Source: UBA9732 sp052170315 (lineage in GTDB: Bacteria > Spirochaetota > Spirochaetia > Sphaerochaetales > Sphaerochaetaceae). From it: a stretch of DNA of 64,000 nucleotides. Where the stretch lies: assembly GCA_052170315.1 (NCBI GenBank), contig JBQNAT010000004.1, forward strand, positions 1 to 64,000, written 5' to 3'. Below are positions 17,367 to 25,898 of this stretch, in pieces. The position numbers were made by a program, and so were the translations under genes. How positions within the stretch are numbered: the first letter of the stretch is position 1; every line of letters starts with the position of its first letter. The notes under the pieces were generated by a model. That model did no database searches. It saw nothing but the letters and a program-made list of their open reading frames with translations, and had not been told where the DNA came from.

Positions 17367-18096
17367 TTTTTAACCCCTTGGTCAGTTTTATTTTTTCTAA
17401 TAATTTGCCGGTGTTTTCATCAAGTGAAACATTTTCCAGCAGGTCAGGCCTGTTAGACAAAGTCTTTTCAAGCCTTTTTTGCAGCCTCCACTTCTCTATG
17501 TTGGCATGATGGCCTGACAATAATATATCAGGAACAGACATTCCGCAATAGGTTTCCGGTCTGGTGTACTGTGGGTATTCCAGCAGCGGACCGGTGAAGC
17601 TCTCCTCTTCAAGTGAGGAATTCGTGATAACACCGTCAACAAGCCTGTAGACAGCATCAATTATCACCAGGGCGGCTACTTCCCCTGAAGAAATCACATA
17701 ATCGCCAATGCATATCTCGTCATCGACATAACGGTCGATAATCCGCTGGTCAATACCTTCGTAATGGCCGCAGATGAAGACCAGGTCAGGCTCCAGGCTA
17801 AGAGCCTTCGCATAGTCCTGCGTAAACCGCTTTCCCGACGGAGATGCGTAGACGACACGCTTATTCATGGCATCAACGCAATCCAGAGCTTTGAAGAGCG
17901 GCTCAGGTTTAATGACCATGCCTGCGCCCCCGCCAAAGGGTGAATCGTCACACTTGTGGTGCCTGTCTTCAGCAAACTGTCTCCAGTCAACAATATTGTA
18001 GGAAACTATGCCTGATTTGACGGCCCTCGCCATGATGGAATTCGTGAAAAAGCCGCTTATCATCTCAGGAAAAAGCGTAAGGATATCTATATTCAA
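17353..18096 (-). CDS. trmD: tRNA (guanine-37-N1)-methyltransferase
   Basis: Methylates G37 next to the anticodon and so prevents +1 frameshifting. The SPOUT trefoil-knot methyltransferase region is seen in CGHYEGIDQRI and ISSGEVAALVIID, with the N-terminal DILTLFPEMI typical of TrmD. Length 247 aa is normal. It overlaps rimM by 4 bases upstream and rplS by 14 bases downstream. Confidence 0.97.
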   Translation of the reverse strand: MNIDILTLFPEMISGFFTNSIMARAVKSGIVSYNIVDWRQFAEDRHHKCDDSPFGGGAGMVIKPEPLFKALDCVDAMNKRVVYASPSGKRFTQDYAKALSLEPDLVFICGHYEGIDQRIIDRYVDDEICIGDYVISSGEVAALVIIDAVYRLVDGVITNSSLEEESFTGPLLEYPQYTRPETYCGMSVPDILLSGHHANIEKWRLQKRLEKTLSNRPDLLENVSLDENTGKLLEKIKLTKGLKNGLD

Positions 18097-18608
18097 TCCA
18101 ATAACTCCGGCCTGAGAAGCCTCATTGTCCCCTTTTGGACGTCTACATCCGTGACAAATATGTCTTTCATATAGGGCACAAGACGTATCTTGTCGTTTTT
18201 GCAGGTTCTGACTTCAAGCAGAAAAGCCTGAGCGCCGTCCAGCACGGAAACAACTTCAGCAACTTCTTCGTTTTCATATACCAGCTTCATACCCTGCAGG
18301 TCAGCTGTGTAAACCTCTCCTTCGCCAAGCCTGCCGGCCTGTTCTCTTGGTACCAGAATGTCCCACCCTGAAAGAAACCTTGCGTCTTCGGGAGTATCCA
18401 CACCGGTGAACTTCATGAGAAGCTCGCCCGAATGCTTCTGTACCTGCATGACTTCAAGTTTCCTTGTTTTATCTCCTTTTTGCAGAGTTACCTCATGCAA
18501 ATCAAAGAAATGAGCAAAGTCATCCGAATACGGGTGCACCTTGACATGGCCTTTTAAACCATGCGGGGATCTAATTACTCCGGTTACAAGGACCTGTTTC
18601 ATGGCCAA
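18093..18608 (-). CDS. rimM: Ribosome maturation factor RimM
   Basis: Assists maturation of the 30S head, binding S19. The N-terminal barrel starts with VTGVIRSPHGLKGHVKVHP, typical of RimM, and the C-terminal PRC-barrel ends with LVPYMKDIFVTDVDVQKGTM. At 171 aa it is complete. Its ATG directly abuts the khpA stop codon. Confidence 0.95.
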   Translation of the reverse strand: MAMKQVLVTGVIRSPHGLKGHVKVHPYSDDFAHFFDLHEVTLQKGDKTRKLEVMQVQKHSGELLMKFTGVDTPEDARFLSGWDILVPREQAGRLGEGEVYTADLQGMKLVYENEEVAEVVSVLDGAQAFLLEVRTCKNDKIRLVPYMKDIFVTDVDVQKGTMRLLRPELLD

Positions 18609-18842
18609 TCAGTCCAGAATCTCAAGGCTGGCGTGCTTGCCGCTTTTGGTGGCAGTGGCGCTCAAAATTGTCCTGAGAGCCTTGGCTATTCTGCCCTGCT
18701 TGCCAATGACCTTGCCTATGTCATCAGGAGAGACCCTGAGTTCCAAAATTGTTGATTTTTCGCCTTCAACAACATTGACCTCAACGAGCTCCGGCTGATC
18801 AACAAGCGATTTGACGATGTATTCAACCAGTTCCTTTTCCAC
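18609..18842 (-). CDS. khpA: KH-domain RNA-binding protein KhpA
   Basis: Single type II KH domain (77 aa) with the GxxG loop in IGKVIGKQGRIAKAL. The family binds RNA and in other bacteria pairs with KhpB/Jag. The position between rpsP and rimM is the conserved bacterial one. It begins 4 bases after rpsP. Confidence 0.94.
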   Translation of the reverse strand: MEKELVEYIVKSLVDQPELVEVNVVEGEKSTILELRVSPDDIGKVIGKQGRIAKALRTILSATATKSGKHASLEILD

Positions 18843-18846
18843 TTAC

Positions 18847-19116
18847 TCAGTCCTTTGCGGGAGCTTTAGTGGCCCGGATACCCTGCTTTGCAAAAATGGC
18901 CTTTACAGTGTCGGAAGGCTTTGCTCCGTTCTGAAGCCAGTAAACGGCTCTTTCAGAGTCAATCCGAACCTGATTCTCTTCCTTCTCAATCGGATGGTAG
19001 AAACCAATCTCCTCAAGCGGGCTGCCTGAGTTTGAACTCCTTGAATCAATGACAACCACTCTGTAATAAGGTCTCTTCTGTGTACCGAATCTCTTCAATC
19101 TGATACTAACGCTCAC
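18847..19116 (-). CDS. rpsP: 30S ribosomal protein S16
   Basis: Ribosomal protein of 89 aa. The N-terminus MSVSIRLKRFGTQKRPYYR and the phrase IGFYHP are diagnostic. It lies 22 bases after ffh, with a good AGGAGG-type ribosome site, in the conserved ffh-rpsP-khpA-rimM-trmD-rplS order. Confidence 0.97.
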   Translation of the reverse strand: MSVSIRLKRFGTQKRPYYRVVVIDSRSSNSGSPLEEIGFYHPIEKEENQVRIDSERAVYWLQNGAKPSDTVKAIFAKQGIRATKAPAKD

Positions 19117-19138
19117 GTCTATTCCTCCTAAACGAATC

Positions 19139-20476
19139 TCAGTTCATGCCCATCTGCCGCATCATGGCGGATTGGTATTTTTTATTTTTAGCGAGCTTCT
19201 TCATATTCAGCCGCATCTTTTCAAACTTTTTAAGAAGATGTCCAACCTCTCCCACGGAAGTTCCGCTTCCTTTGGCGATTCTCTTCTTGCGCGCAGGTCC
19301 GATTATATAGATATTTTGTCTTTCATGGAAGGTCATTGACTGGATGATTGCCTTTTCCCTGAGCATTTCCCGCTTGTCTATATCATCCTCCGAGATGTTG
19401 CCCTTTGCTCCGGGAAGCATGTCTATAATCTTGCCTATTCCGCCCATCTTTGTCATGTTCTCAATCTGTTCAAGGTAGTCCTGCAGGTCAAATGTGCTCC
19501 TGGCCATTTTCTCCTGAAGCTTTTCCGCCTGCTTGAGGTCAAAGGTTTCCTGAGCTTTCTCAACAAGAGAAACAATGTCTCCCATACCGAGAATACGGCT
19601 TGCCACCCTGTCGGGATAGAACGGTTCAAGGTTTTCAAGTTTTTCGCCAACACCTATGAACTTGATAGGTCTGCCCACAACTTCTCTCAGAGAAAGAGCC
19701 GCGCCTCCTCTTGTATCGGAATCGAACTTCGTCAGGATAACGCCTGAAATTCCGACCTTCTGCTCAAATTCCTGGGCAATTGTAACCGCATTCTGACCCG
19801 TCATGGCGTCAGCAACAAACAGAGTTTCGTCAGGACGCACCGCGGCGTTAATGTCTGAAAGCTCCTTCATCATCTGTTCGTCCAGATACATTCTGCCGGA
19901 AGTATCAATTATAAGAACATCGTACTGCTCCCGCCTGGCCTTTTTATAGGCGTTTTCGGCAACCTTCACAGCATCTTTTGAATCAGGTTCCGCGTATACC
20001 GGGACATCTGCCTGCGCACCAAGAACCTGAAGCTGTGTAACGGCTGCGGGTCTTATCAAATCGCATGCGGCCATCATTACGCGCCTGCCCTGCTTTTTAA
20101 GCCTGGCGGCAAGCTTCGCGCTGGTAGTTGTTTTACCTGAACCCTGAAGACCCATCATTAAAATGACGGTAACAGTGTCAGGTCCCTTAAGATTAAGCTT
20201 CTGGCTGTCAGCATCTCCAAGAAGCTGAACCATTTTGTCATAGACAATCTTTGTGAACTGCTGGCCCGGGGCAACGGCTTTAAGAACCTTATCACCTTTT
20301 GCCTCTTCCATTGTTTTGTTGATGAAACGTCTGACAACACGAAGATTTACATCCGCGTCAAGAAGGGCAATCTTTATCTCTTCCACAGCGTCCTGTATAT
20401 TTTTTTCGGTAATTTTACCCTTACCGGACAATGAGCTGATTATTGATGAAAATCTTTCACTTATTGAATCAAACAT
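19139..20476 (-). CDS. ffh: Signal recognition particle protein Ffh
   Basis: SRP54-type GTPase that brings inner-membrane protein nascent chains to FtsY. The N domain is followed by the G domain with G1 GLQGSGKTTTSAK, G3 DTSGRM, G4 TKFD, and by the methionine-rich M domain with the RNA-binding KKRIAKGSGTS motif, ending MMRQMGMN. At 445 aa it is complete. No Shine-Dalgarno is seen; a TATAAT at 20489-20494 on the minus strand predicts a 6-base leader. It is the first gene of the operon. Confidence 0.96.
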   Translation of the reverse strand: MFDSISERFSSIISSLSGKGKITEKNIQDAVEEIKIALLDADVNLRVVRRFINKTMEEAKGDKVLKAVAPGQQFTKIVYDKMVQLLGDADSQKLNLKGPDTVTVILMMGLQGSGKTTTSAKLAARLKKQGRRVMMAACDLIRPAAVTQLQVLGAQADVPVYAEPDSKDAVKVAENAYKKARREQYDVLIIDTSGRMYLDEQMMKELSDINAAVRPDETLFVADAMTGQNAVTIAQEFEQKVGISGVILTKFDSDTRGGAALSLREVVGRPIKFIGVGEKLENLEPFYPDRVASRILGMGDIVSLVEKAQETFDLKQAEKLQEKMARSTFDLQDYLEQIENMTKMGGIGKIIDMLPGAKGNISEDDIDKREMLREKAIIQSMTFHERQNIYIIGPARKKRIAKGSGTSVGEVGHLLKKFEKMRLNMKKLAKNKKYQSAMMRQMGMN

Positions 20477-20523
20477 AACCGATAAATTATTATATAAAAT
20501 CCTATTAATGTCCAGTAAGTAAG

Positions 20524-23325
20524 TTAGCCCTTAAGCGTATCATGCTCTTTTTCAAGGTCTTCTATATCCTCAAGCTTGTAACCTATCATCTTGGATACTC
20601 CCGCTTCCTGCTGAGTAACGCCAAGAAGGCAGTTCGAGCCCATTACCGTGCCCTTGTTGTGGGTAATTATAATGAACTGGCTGCTGTCTTCGAACTTGTC
20701 AAGCACACGCATGAAAGCTCCGACGTTCCTTGCGTCAAGAGCCGCGTCAATCTCGTCAAGTATGCAGAATGGTGACGGCTTTACCATGTATGTGGCAAAA
20801 AGAAGGGCTACCGCCGTCATTGACCTTTCGCCTCCGGAAAGAAGGTTCAGCTGCAGCATGCTCTTCCCGGGCGGCTGCGCCTTGATGTCAATGCCCGATT
20901 CAAGAACATTTTCCTCGTCCGTAAGAACAAGCTCCGCTCTGCCTCCGCCGAACAAAGTTGTAAACATCTCCTGAAAATTGGCAGAAATCTGACCGTAGGT
21001 TTCCAGAAACATTTCTTCGCTGCGCCGTCTTATTTCGGCAATTACCTCTTCAAGGTCGCCCTTTGCCTTCTTAAGGTCCTCCATGTTCCTGCTGTAGAAA
21101 TCAAAGTTCTTTTTGGCTTCGTTGAACTCGTCTTCCGCCATGTAGTTTATGTAACCCAGGTCCTGAATCTTTTTCTTAACAGCTTCCAAAGTAGATTTAA
21201 GTTCATCAACGGGCGTCTTTATCTCATGGTCATTAAACTCTTTAAGGCTTTTGCCGGTATTGTCAAAGAAGTCCGTAAAAATCTTCTGTATGTTTTCCGT
21301 CAAAGACCTGAGATTCTCTCTTCCCGTTGCTATGTCAATTGAAAGTGTCTGCTTCCTGTTGAACTTGTCCTGAAAGTGAGAGTTTTCCCTGTCTATATCC
21401 TGAGTCCTTCTTTCAATTGTGAAGTTAATTTCCGAAATCTCATCCTTAAGAGTCCTGATTGCGCTTATTGTATCAGCTTTGCCGGCTTTAAGTTCGTCTA
21501 TCTTTTCAAGAATCTCGTTTACCTTGCTTTCTTCGGCCTCCACCGAATGGGAAGCATCGGAAAAATCGAATTCGCTCTGCTGAAGGCTGGCCTTAAGCTC
21601 CTGCATGGAATTTCTGATTGAATCCGCTTTGGCCTGGAACTGAATCTTGTCCATCTCCAAATCGCGAAGATCGGATTCCTTAAGTATAAGAAGTCTGGAC
21701 AGCCTTTCGTTTTCCGCGGTCAGATCCGCTATCTTGCTGTTGTTAAGATTTTCTTTCTCATAGGATTTGCTTAGGGCATTATCCAGACGGCTCTTTTCCG
21801 CAAGCGTGCCTTCAGGTGCCGTAAAATCGTCAAGGAAAGTTGGAATGGTACCGCTGTACTCCTGAAAAAGCCCCTTTATCTCGTCAATACATTCAAGCAG
21901 GTACTCCTCCGTCCGGTCAACCGCGTCTTTAAAAACAGCTTTGTCAAAGTCTACGGTAGCAATATCACGCAGGAATCCGAGACGCTCTTCAAGGATACGC
22001 TTTGCCCGTGAGACTTCTTCCAGAAAGGCTTTTTCAGCCTTGGCCCTGACAATTGAGCTGTAACCGCTTCCCTTCATGTTTTTTTCAAGCTCATCGGCAA
22101 TGTCATTCGCAAGCCGGCTTATCCGGGAAGTAATATCAACCCTCTCCCGCGAAATTTCGTCGTTTTCATTGTCAAGAGCATCTATATCCAGCTGATGTCT
22201 GATTTTATCCGCCTTGAGTTTTTCAATTTCCTCTGTGGCCTTTTCTATGCCGTTTTCCGTCAGGCTTATGTTTTCCAGCGTGCTGTCATATTCCGCCTTC
22301 TTTTCTTCCAGACGCAGCCTATCCCGTTCCATCCTTTCCTGAACCTGCCCCGCCCTGTCTCTGGCCGCCTTTGACCGCTGGGAAATATCCTGGAACCGTT
22401 CGTCATACACCCCTATTGTCGTATTGAACGAATTAATTTTTTCCTCGAAAGTATGTACCTTTCCGCTAAGGCCCTCACGTCTTTCGCGCAGCTCGTCAAG
22501 CTCCGTCTGCTGCCGCGCCAACCCCGTCCTTGCGTTGTCCAGCACCGCATCTATGGTCGAGGCTTCCTGCAACATTTTGTCAAGCTGGCTCTGCTTTAAT
22601 TCCTTAAATTTTGTGAGCGACTGAAGATAGGACAGTTGCAGCTCAACTTCAAGTTTTTCCTGCCTTGCGCTCAGTTCCCTGTGTTTCAGCACTTTGTCCA
22701 GCTGAATCTTTCTTGAGTTGTAATTCTTTTCCGCTTCCCTGAGAAGAATATCCACCTGGGCCATGTTCTCATCTGTCTTCTGCAGTTTTTTTGCGGCGTC
22801 TTCGCTCTGCTGTTTGAAACGGCTTATACCGGAAGCCTCTTCAAAAATGTAGCGCCTGTCTTCCGGTTTCATAAGAAGTATCTGGTCTATTTTTCCCTGC
22901 TCCAGAATACTGTAGGCCGCCTTACCTACACCGGTATCCATGAACAGTTCTTTGATATTCCTTAAAAGAACCTTTTCTCTGTTAATATAGTATTCGTTTT
23001 CACCGTTTCTGAAGGCACGCCTTTTAATCTCAACCTCTGTTGCGTTTACGTTAAGGATACCCTCTTCGTTATTGAGCGTAAGGATAACCTCGCACATGGG
23101 CATGGGCTTTCTGGTATCCGTTCCGTTGAAGATTACATCGTCACGCTTGGTTGCCCTTATGGTGCTCATTGCCTGAGTTCCCAAAACCCATTTTACCGAG
23201 TCTACGACATTGCTCTTTCCGCTTCCGTTCGGACCCAAAAGAGATGTAATGCCGTCCGAAAATTCAAATTTTGTTCTGTCAGCAAAGGATTTGAAGCCAT
23301 AGAGCTCGACCGATTTCAGAAACAC
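20524..23325 (-). CDS. smc: Chromosome segregation SMC protein with atypical short hinge region
   Basis: ABC-type ATPase for chromosome organisation. Walker A GPNGSGKSNVVDS is near the N-terminus; the signature LLSGGERSMTAVAL and Walker B FCILDEIDAALD are near the C-terminus, with coiled coils between. The GTG at 23325 (933 aa) is chosen because GAGG lies six bases upstream; a TTG at 23355 would add ten residues. It is much shorter than the usual ~1180 aa and the middle (about residues 415-515) lacks the glycine-rich hinge fold normally seen, being a helical stretch with a short SGTIPTFLDDFTAPEG turn. Resembles the shorter spirochaetal/mycoplasmal P115-type proteins. Confidence 0.9.
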   Translation of the reverse strand: MFLKSVELYGFKSFADRTKFEFSDGITSLLGPNGSGKSNVVDSVKWVLGTQAMSTIRATKRDDVIFNGTDTRKPMPMCEVILTLNNEEGILNVNATEVEIKRRAFRNGENEYYINREKVLLRNIKELFMDTGVGKAAYSILEQGKIDQILLMKPEDRRYIFEEASGISRFKQQSEDAAKKLQKTDENMAQVDILLREAEKNYNSRKIQLDKVLKHRELSARQEKLEVELQLSYLQSLTKFKELKQSQLDKMLQEASTIDAVLDNARTGLARQQTELDELRERREGLSGKVHTFEEKINSFNTTIGVYDERFQDISQRSKAARDRAGQVQERMERDRLRLEEKKAEYDSTLENISLTENGIEKATEEIEKLKADKIRHQLDIDALDNENDEISRERVDITSRISRLANDIADELEKNMKGSGYSSIVRAKAEKAFLEEVSRAKRILEERLGFLRDIATVDFDKAVFKDAVDRTEEYLLECIDEIKGLFQEYSGTIPTFLDDFTAPEGTLAEKSRLDNALSKSYEKENLNNSKIADLTAENERLSRLLILKESDLRDLEMDKIQFQAKADSIRNSMQELKASLQQSEFDFSDASHSVEAEESKVNEILEKIDELKAGKADTISAIRTLKDEISEINFTIERRTQDIDRENSHFQDKFNRKQTLSIDIATGRENLRSLTENIQKIFTDFFDNTGKSLKEFNDHEIKTPVDELKSTLEAVKKKIQDLGYINYMAEDEFNEAKKNFDFYSRNMEDLKKAKGDLEEVIAEIRRRSEEMFLETYGQISANFQEMFTTLFGGGRAELVLTDEENVLESGIDIKAQPPGKSMLQLNLLSGGERSMTAVALLFATYMVKPSPFCILDEIDAALDARNVGAFMRVLDKFEDSSQFIIITHNKGTVMGSNCLLGVTQQEAGVSKMIGYKLEDIEDLEKEHDTLKG

Positions 23326-23386
23326 TTTCAACCTCAACGATTCAGTTTGAAACAATATATCACATAAGGCGCTTTAAAATCCACAA

Positions 23387-23415
23387 ATGACAAAGTTTTG
23401 TATTTACGTTACCAT
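23387..23415 (+). promoter_or_regulatory. Promoter of rnhB, +1 at the start codon
   Basis: ATGACA (23387-23392, five of six consensus bases), a 17-base spacer and TACCAT (23410-23415) place +1 at 23422, the A of the rnhB ATG. No Shine-Dalgarno is present. Confidence 0.5.
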
Positions 23416-23421
23416 TTATCC

Positions 23422-24018
23422 ATGCAGCTTTCCCTTTTTGACGAACCTGAATATTCAATTGTTATAGGCACGGATGAAGCAGGCAGAGGTCCGCTCGCGG
23501 GCCCTGTATGCGCGGCGGCTGTAGTGCTGCCGAAAGATTTCCCCTTTGAAATATTGAATGACTCAAAAAAACTTTCCGAAAAAAAGCGTCTTCTCGCTGA
23601 GCCCGTAATAAAGGAAAAAGCATTAGCATGGGCAGTTGCCTGGGCAAGTCCTAAGGAAATAGATGAAATTAACATACTTCAGTCTTCCCTTCTTGCAATG
23701 AAACGCGCATGCGTTAAAGTTCAAAAACAGCTTGCGGAAAAAGGGCTTAAAGCCGATATCATTCTTGCGGACGGCAACAAATGTCCAAAGGTCGACATTC
23801 TGTGTAAAGCGGTTGTCAAAGGCGATTCAAAAATCCGTGAAATAATGGCGGCATCAATTCTGGCAAAGACTGCTCGTGATTTTTTTATGGTTAAGGCCGC
23901 AAAACGCTGGCCGCTTTACGGTTTTGAAAAACATAAGGGCTACCCGTGCGCGTCCCACAAGGCAGCCCTTCATAAATACGGACCGTGTCCGATTCACCGT
24001 TTGACTTTCAAATACTAG
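23422..24018 (+). CDS. rnhB: Ribonuclease HII
   Basis: Cleaves RNA in RNA-DNA hybrids, including single ribonucleotides in DNA. The DEAGRGPLAGPV motif near the N-terminus gives the first two acidic residues, LADGNKCP the third, and KGDSK...ASILAKTARD the rest. At 198 aa it is of normal length. The ATG at 23422 is preferred over the upstream in-frame TTG at 23398 because of the promoter position. It converges on the PUR-protein gene with one base between stops. Confidence 0.95.
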   Translation: MQLSLFDEPEYSIVIGTDEAGRGPLAGPVCAAAVVLPKDFPFEILNDSKKLSEKKRLLAEPVIKEKALAWAVAWASPKEIDEINILQSSLLAMKRACVKVQKQLAEKGLKADIILADGNKCPKVDILCKAVVKGDSKIREIMAASILAKTARDFFMVKAAKRWPLYGFEKHKGYPCASHKAALHKYGPCPIHRLTFKY

Positions 24019-24019
24019 C

Positions 24020-24274
24020 TCAAGTCATGTCTTCCTTTTTATTGGCATGAACTTTCATGTAATCCACGGACTTCTGGAACTCTCTAAGGAATTCGCCCAA
24101 ATCTTCAGGATAGACTATAACACTCTGTCGGATGTATCTGCCTTCATCCGCGGTGCCCTTGCTCTCAACTATATTGAGGTACATGTCTCCCTTGTAGTTT
24201 TCCTTGACATTAAAAAAATAGGTTCTGTCATTGGTAACAAATCTTGTTGAGAAAACTTCGCCTCTCTGTCCCAT
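24020..24274 (-). CDS. PUR-domain nucleic-acid-binding protein
   Basis: An 84-residue protein starting MGQRGEVFSTRFVTNDRTYF, matching the small bacterial PUR-alpha-like family (DUF3276; BpuR in Borrelia), which binds RNA and DNA as dimers and can regulate transcription or translation. A glycine/arginine N-terminus, beta-rich core and final helix (FLREFQKSVDYMKVH) fit. The ATG at 24274 has GGAGG seven bases upstream. A longer open frame to 24397 runs through the tRNA-Gly gene and is not coding. Confidence 0.85.
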   Translation of the reverse strand: MGQRGEVFSTRFVTNDRTYFFNVKENYKGDMYLNIVESKGTADEGRYIRQSVIVYPEDLGEFLREFQKSVDYMKVHANKKEDMT

Positions 24275-24311
24275 AAGGCAACCTCCGCTAATATAAATAG
24301 AATTCAGATAC

Positions 24312-24336
24312 AAAAAAACCACGCAGTCAGCGTGGT
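24312..24336 (-). terminator. Rho-independent terminator after tRNA-Gly
   Basis: A 7-base perfect stem (ACCACGC/GCGTGGT) with a 5-base loop is followed on the minus strand by seven T. It starts five bases after the tRNA 3' end. Confidence 0.85.
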
Positions 24337-24340
24337 CCTT

Positions 24341-24411
24341 AGCGCCCGACGGGAGTCGAACCCGCTTCTTCAGCTTGGAGGGCTGAGGTAATACCATTAT
24401 ACCACAAGCGC
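24341..24411 (-). tRNA. tRNA-Gly (anticodon TCC) with C33
   Basis: The cloverleaf closes fully: acceptor GCGCTTG with CGGGCGC, discriminator T, a TCAGC/GCTGA anticodon stem, and the T-arm GCGGG-TTCGACT-CCCGT. The anticodon loop reads CCTCCAA, giving anticodon TCC and, unusually, C instead of the near-universal U at position 33. CCA is not encoded. Own promoter at 24424-24453 and own terminator at 24312-24336. Confidence 0.93.
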
Positions 24412-24423
24412 ATGCACGAAGTA

Positions 24424-24453
24424 TTTATAAACAAAAAAGAGGGAAAACGTCAA
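24424..24453 (-). promoter_or_regulatory. Promoter of tRNA-Gly inside the arcC terminator
   Basis: TTGACG (24453-24448), an 18-base spacer and TATAAA (24429-24424) on the minus strand precede the tRNA by about 13 bases. The -35 box lies in the loop of the arcC terminator hairpin. Confidence 0.6.
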
Positions 24454-24470
24454 GACATATTCCCTCTTTT
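24431..24470 (-). terminator. Rho-independent terminator after arcC
   Basis: An 11-base perfect stem (24460-24470 with 24435-24445, AAAAGAGGGAA/TTCCCTCTTTT) with a 14-base loop is followed by a T run on the minus strand, eight bases after the arcC stop. Confidence 0.8.
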
Positions 24471-24477
24471 CCTTTTT

Positions 24478-25410
24478 TCAGCCGACTACCCTTGTGCCGG
24501 TTTCGCCCTTAAGAGCCTGCAGGGCCTTGTCCAGAGAAGTTATCAACGCAACCCTTCCCTTTTTGCTTTCGGCAAACTGCACGCAGGCTTTTACCTTTGG
24601 AAGCATGGAGCCGGGTGCAAAGTGTCCCTGTTCCGCGTATTCTTTTGCCTGTTTCGGAGTAAGACTTGAAAGCCATTTTACATCAGGCTTTCCGTAGTTT
24701 ATGGCTACCTTCTCCACAGCCGTAAGAATAATGAGCATATCGGCATCAATCAGCTCCGCAAGTTTCTCTGAAGCGTAGTCCTTGTCAATAACAGCAGGCG
24801 TTCCGTAAAGCACTCCGTTTTTTCTGATAACGGGGATACCTCCGCCGCCGACGGTGATAACAACGTTGCCTGCTTTTATAAGGCTTTCAACTGTCTTTTT
24901 TTCTATTACATCTATTGGTTTAGGGGAAGCAACCACACGCCTGTAACCGCGTCCGGCGTCCTCAACCATTGTAAAGCCTTTTTCCTTTGCTATCTTTTCC
25001 GCTGTTACTTTATCGTAGAAACCGCCTACCGGTTTGCTGGGATTCTGGAAGGCCGTATCATTTTCATCTACAAGAACCTGTGTGACTACGGTTGAAACTT
25101 CCTTTTCAATGCCTCTTTTCGCAAGCTCGTTTCCTATTGCGTTCTGAAGATGGTAGCCTATATAGCCCTGGCTCATGGCTCCACATTCGGGAAAAGGCAT
25201 ATCCGACTTTATGGCTCCGGCTTCAGCCGCCGTTGCAAGACCCAGATTTATCATGCCCACCTGAGGTCCGTTTCCATGGGCGATAACTACATCGTTGCCT
25301 TCCTGAATAAGGTCAACAATGGGCTTTGCCGTTTCTCTTACAAGCTCAATCTGTTCATAAGGAGTATTTCCAAGCGCATTTCCGCCCAGAGCAATAACGA
25401 TTTTCTTCAT
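24478..25410 (-). CDS. arcC: Carbamate kinase
   Basis: Makes ATP from carbamoyl phosphate and ADP, the last step of arginine deiminase or allantoin-type fermentations. Amino-acid-kinase fold with IALGGNALG at the N-terminus, AHGNGPQVG, and VGGGGIPV nucleotide-binding segments; DKDYASEKLA is typical of the family. ATG at 25410 (310 aa) has GAGG eight bases upstream. arcA and arcB are not in the window, so the source of carbamoyl phosphate is unknown. It is transcribed alone, with a strong terminator. Confidence 0.95.
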   Translation of the reverse strand: MKKIVIALGGNALGNTPYEQIELVRETAKPIVDLIQEGNDVVIAHGNGPQVGMINLGLATAAEAGAIKSDMPFPECGAMSQGYIGYHLQNAIGNELAKRGIEKEVSTVVTQVLVDENDTAFQNPSKPVGGFYDKVTAEKIAKEKGFTMVEDAGRGYRRVVASPKPIDVIEKKTVESLIKAGNVVITVGGGGIPVIRKNGVLYGTPAVIDKDYASEKLAELIDADMLIILTAVEKVAINYGKPDVKWLSSLTPKQAKEYAEQGHFAPGSMLPKVKACVQFAESKKGRVALITSLDKALQALKGETGTRVVG

Positions 25411-25527
25411 TTCCAATCCTCAAACTCTAAATAATATGGTAAATAAACGTCCGAAAACCTGTCGAACAACCTAAGTATAGAGCTGAATGCAACAAAACGC
25501 AACAAATTTAATTTTAAAGCCTCAAGA

Positions 25528-25553
25528 AACAAAAACACACCCTTTCGGGTGTG
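25528..25553 (-). terminator. Rho-independent terminator after rpsU
   Basis: CACACCC and GGGTGTG pair around a GAAA tetraloop on the minus strand and are followed by five T. It lies 30 bases after the rpsU stop. Confidence 0.85.
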
Positions 25554-25582
25554 CTGGGTGTGCCGTATACAAAGATTAAAAC

Positions 25583-25792
25583 TTAGTAAACCTTTGAGTT
25601 GCGGAGCTTCTTAACCTTAAGCATCTGCTTGCGGGCAAGCGCTTTGTTCTTACGGTGCAGGATTGCTGATGGCTTCTCAAAGTATTCTCTCATCTTGAAT
25701 TCACGGATAACACCTTCCTTCTCGACCATTCTCTTGAAACGCTTAATCGCTTTCTCAAGCGGTTCAGCCTCATCGACTTTAACATATGCCAT
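25583..25792 (-). CDS. rpsU: 30S ribosomal protein S21
   Basis: Basic helical ribosomal protein of 69 aa, beginning MAYVKVDEAEPLEKAIKRFK and continuing with FEKPSAILHRKNK, which are diagnostic. S21 helps start-site recognition on structured mRNAs. GGAGGTG gives a strong ribosome site seven bases before the ATG. The gene stands alone with its own terminator. Confidence 0.96.
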   Translation of the reverse strand: MAYVKVDEAEPLEKAIKRFKRMVEKEGVIREFKMREYFEKPSAILHRKNKALARKQMLKVKKLRNSKVY

Positions 25793-25898
25793 AACTGTTC
25801 ACCTCCTCCGCCCCTCGGCTCAAGAATCGTTTAAAAATAACATTACCGGTCATGTTTGTCCACACCCCGGCGCGAAGTTTCGCGGAAAAATATCAGTA

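Noticed and set aside
24275..24397. N-terminal extension of the PUR-domain ORF to 24397.
   Set aside because: It reads through the tRNA-Gly gene and its terminator; the ATG at 24274 has GGAGG and matches the family start.
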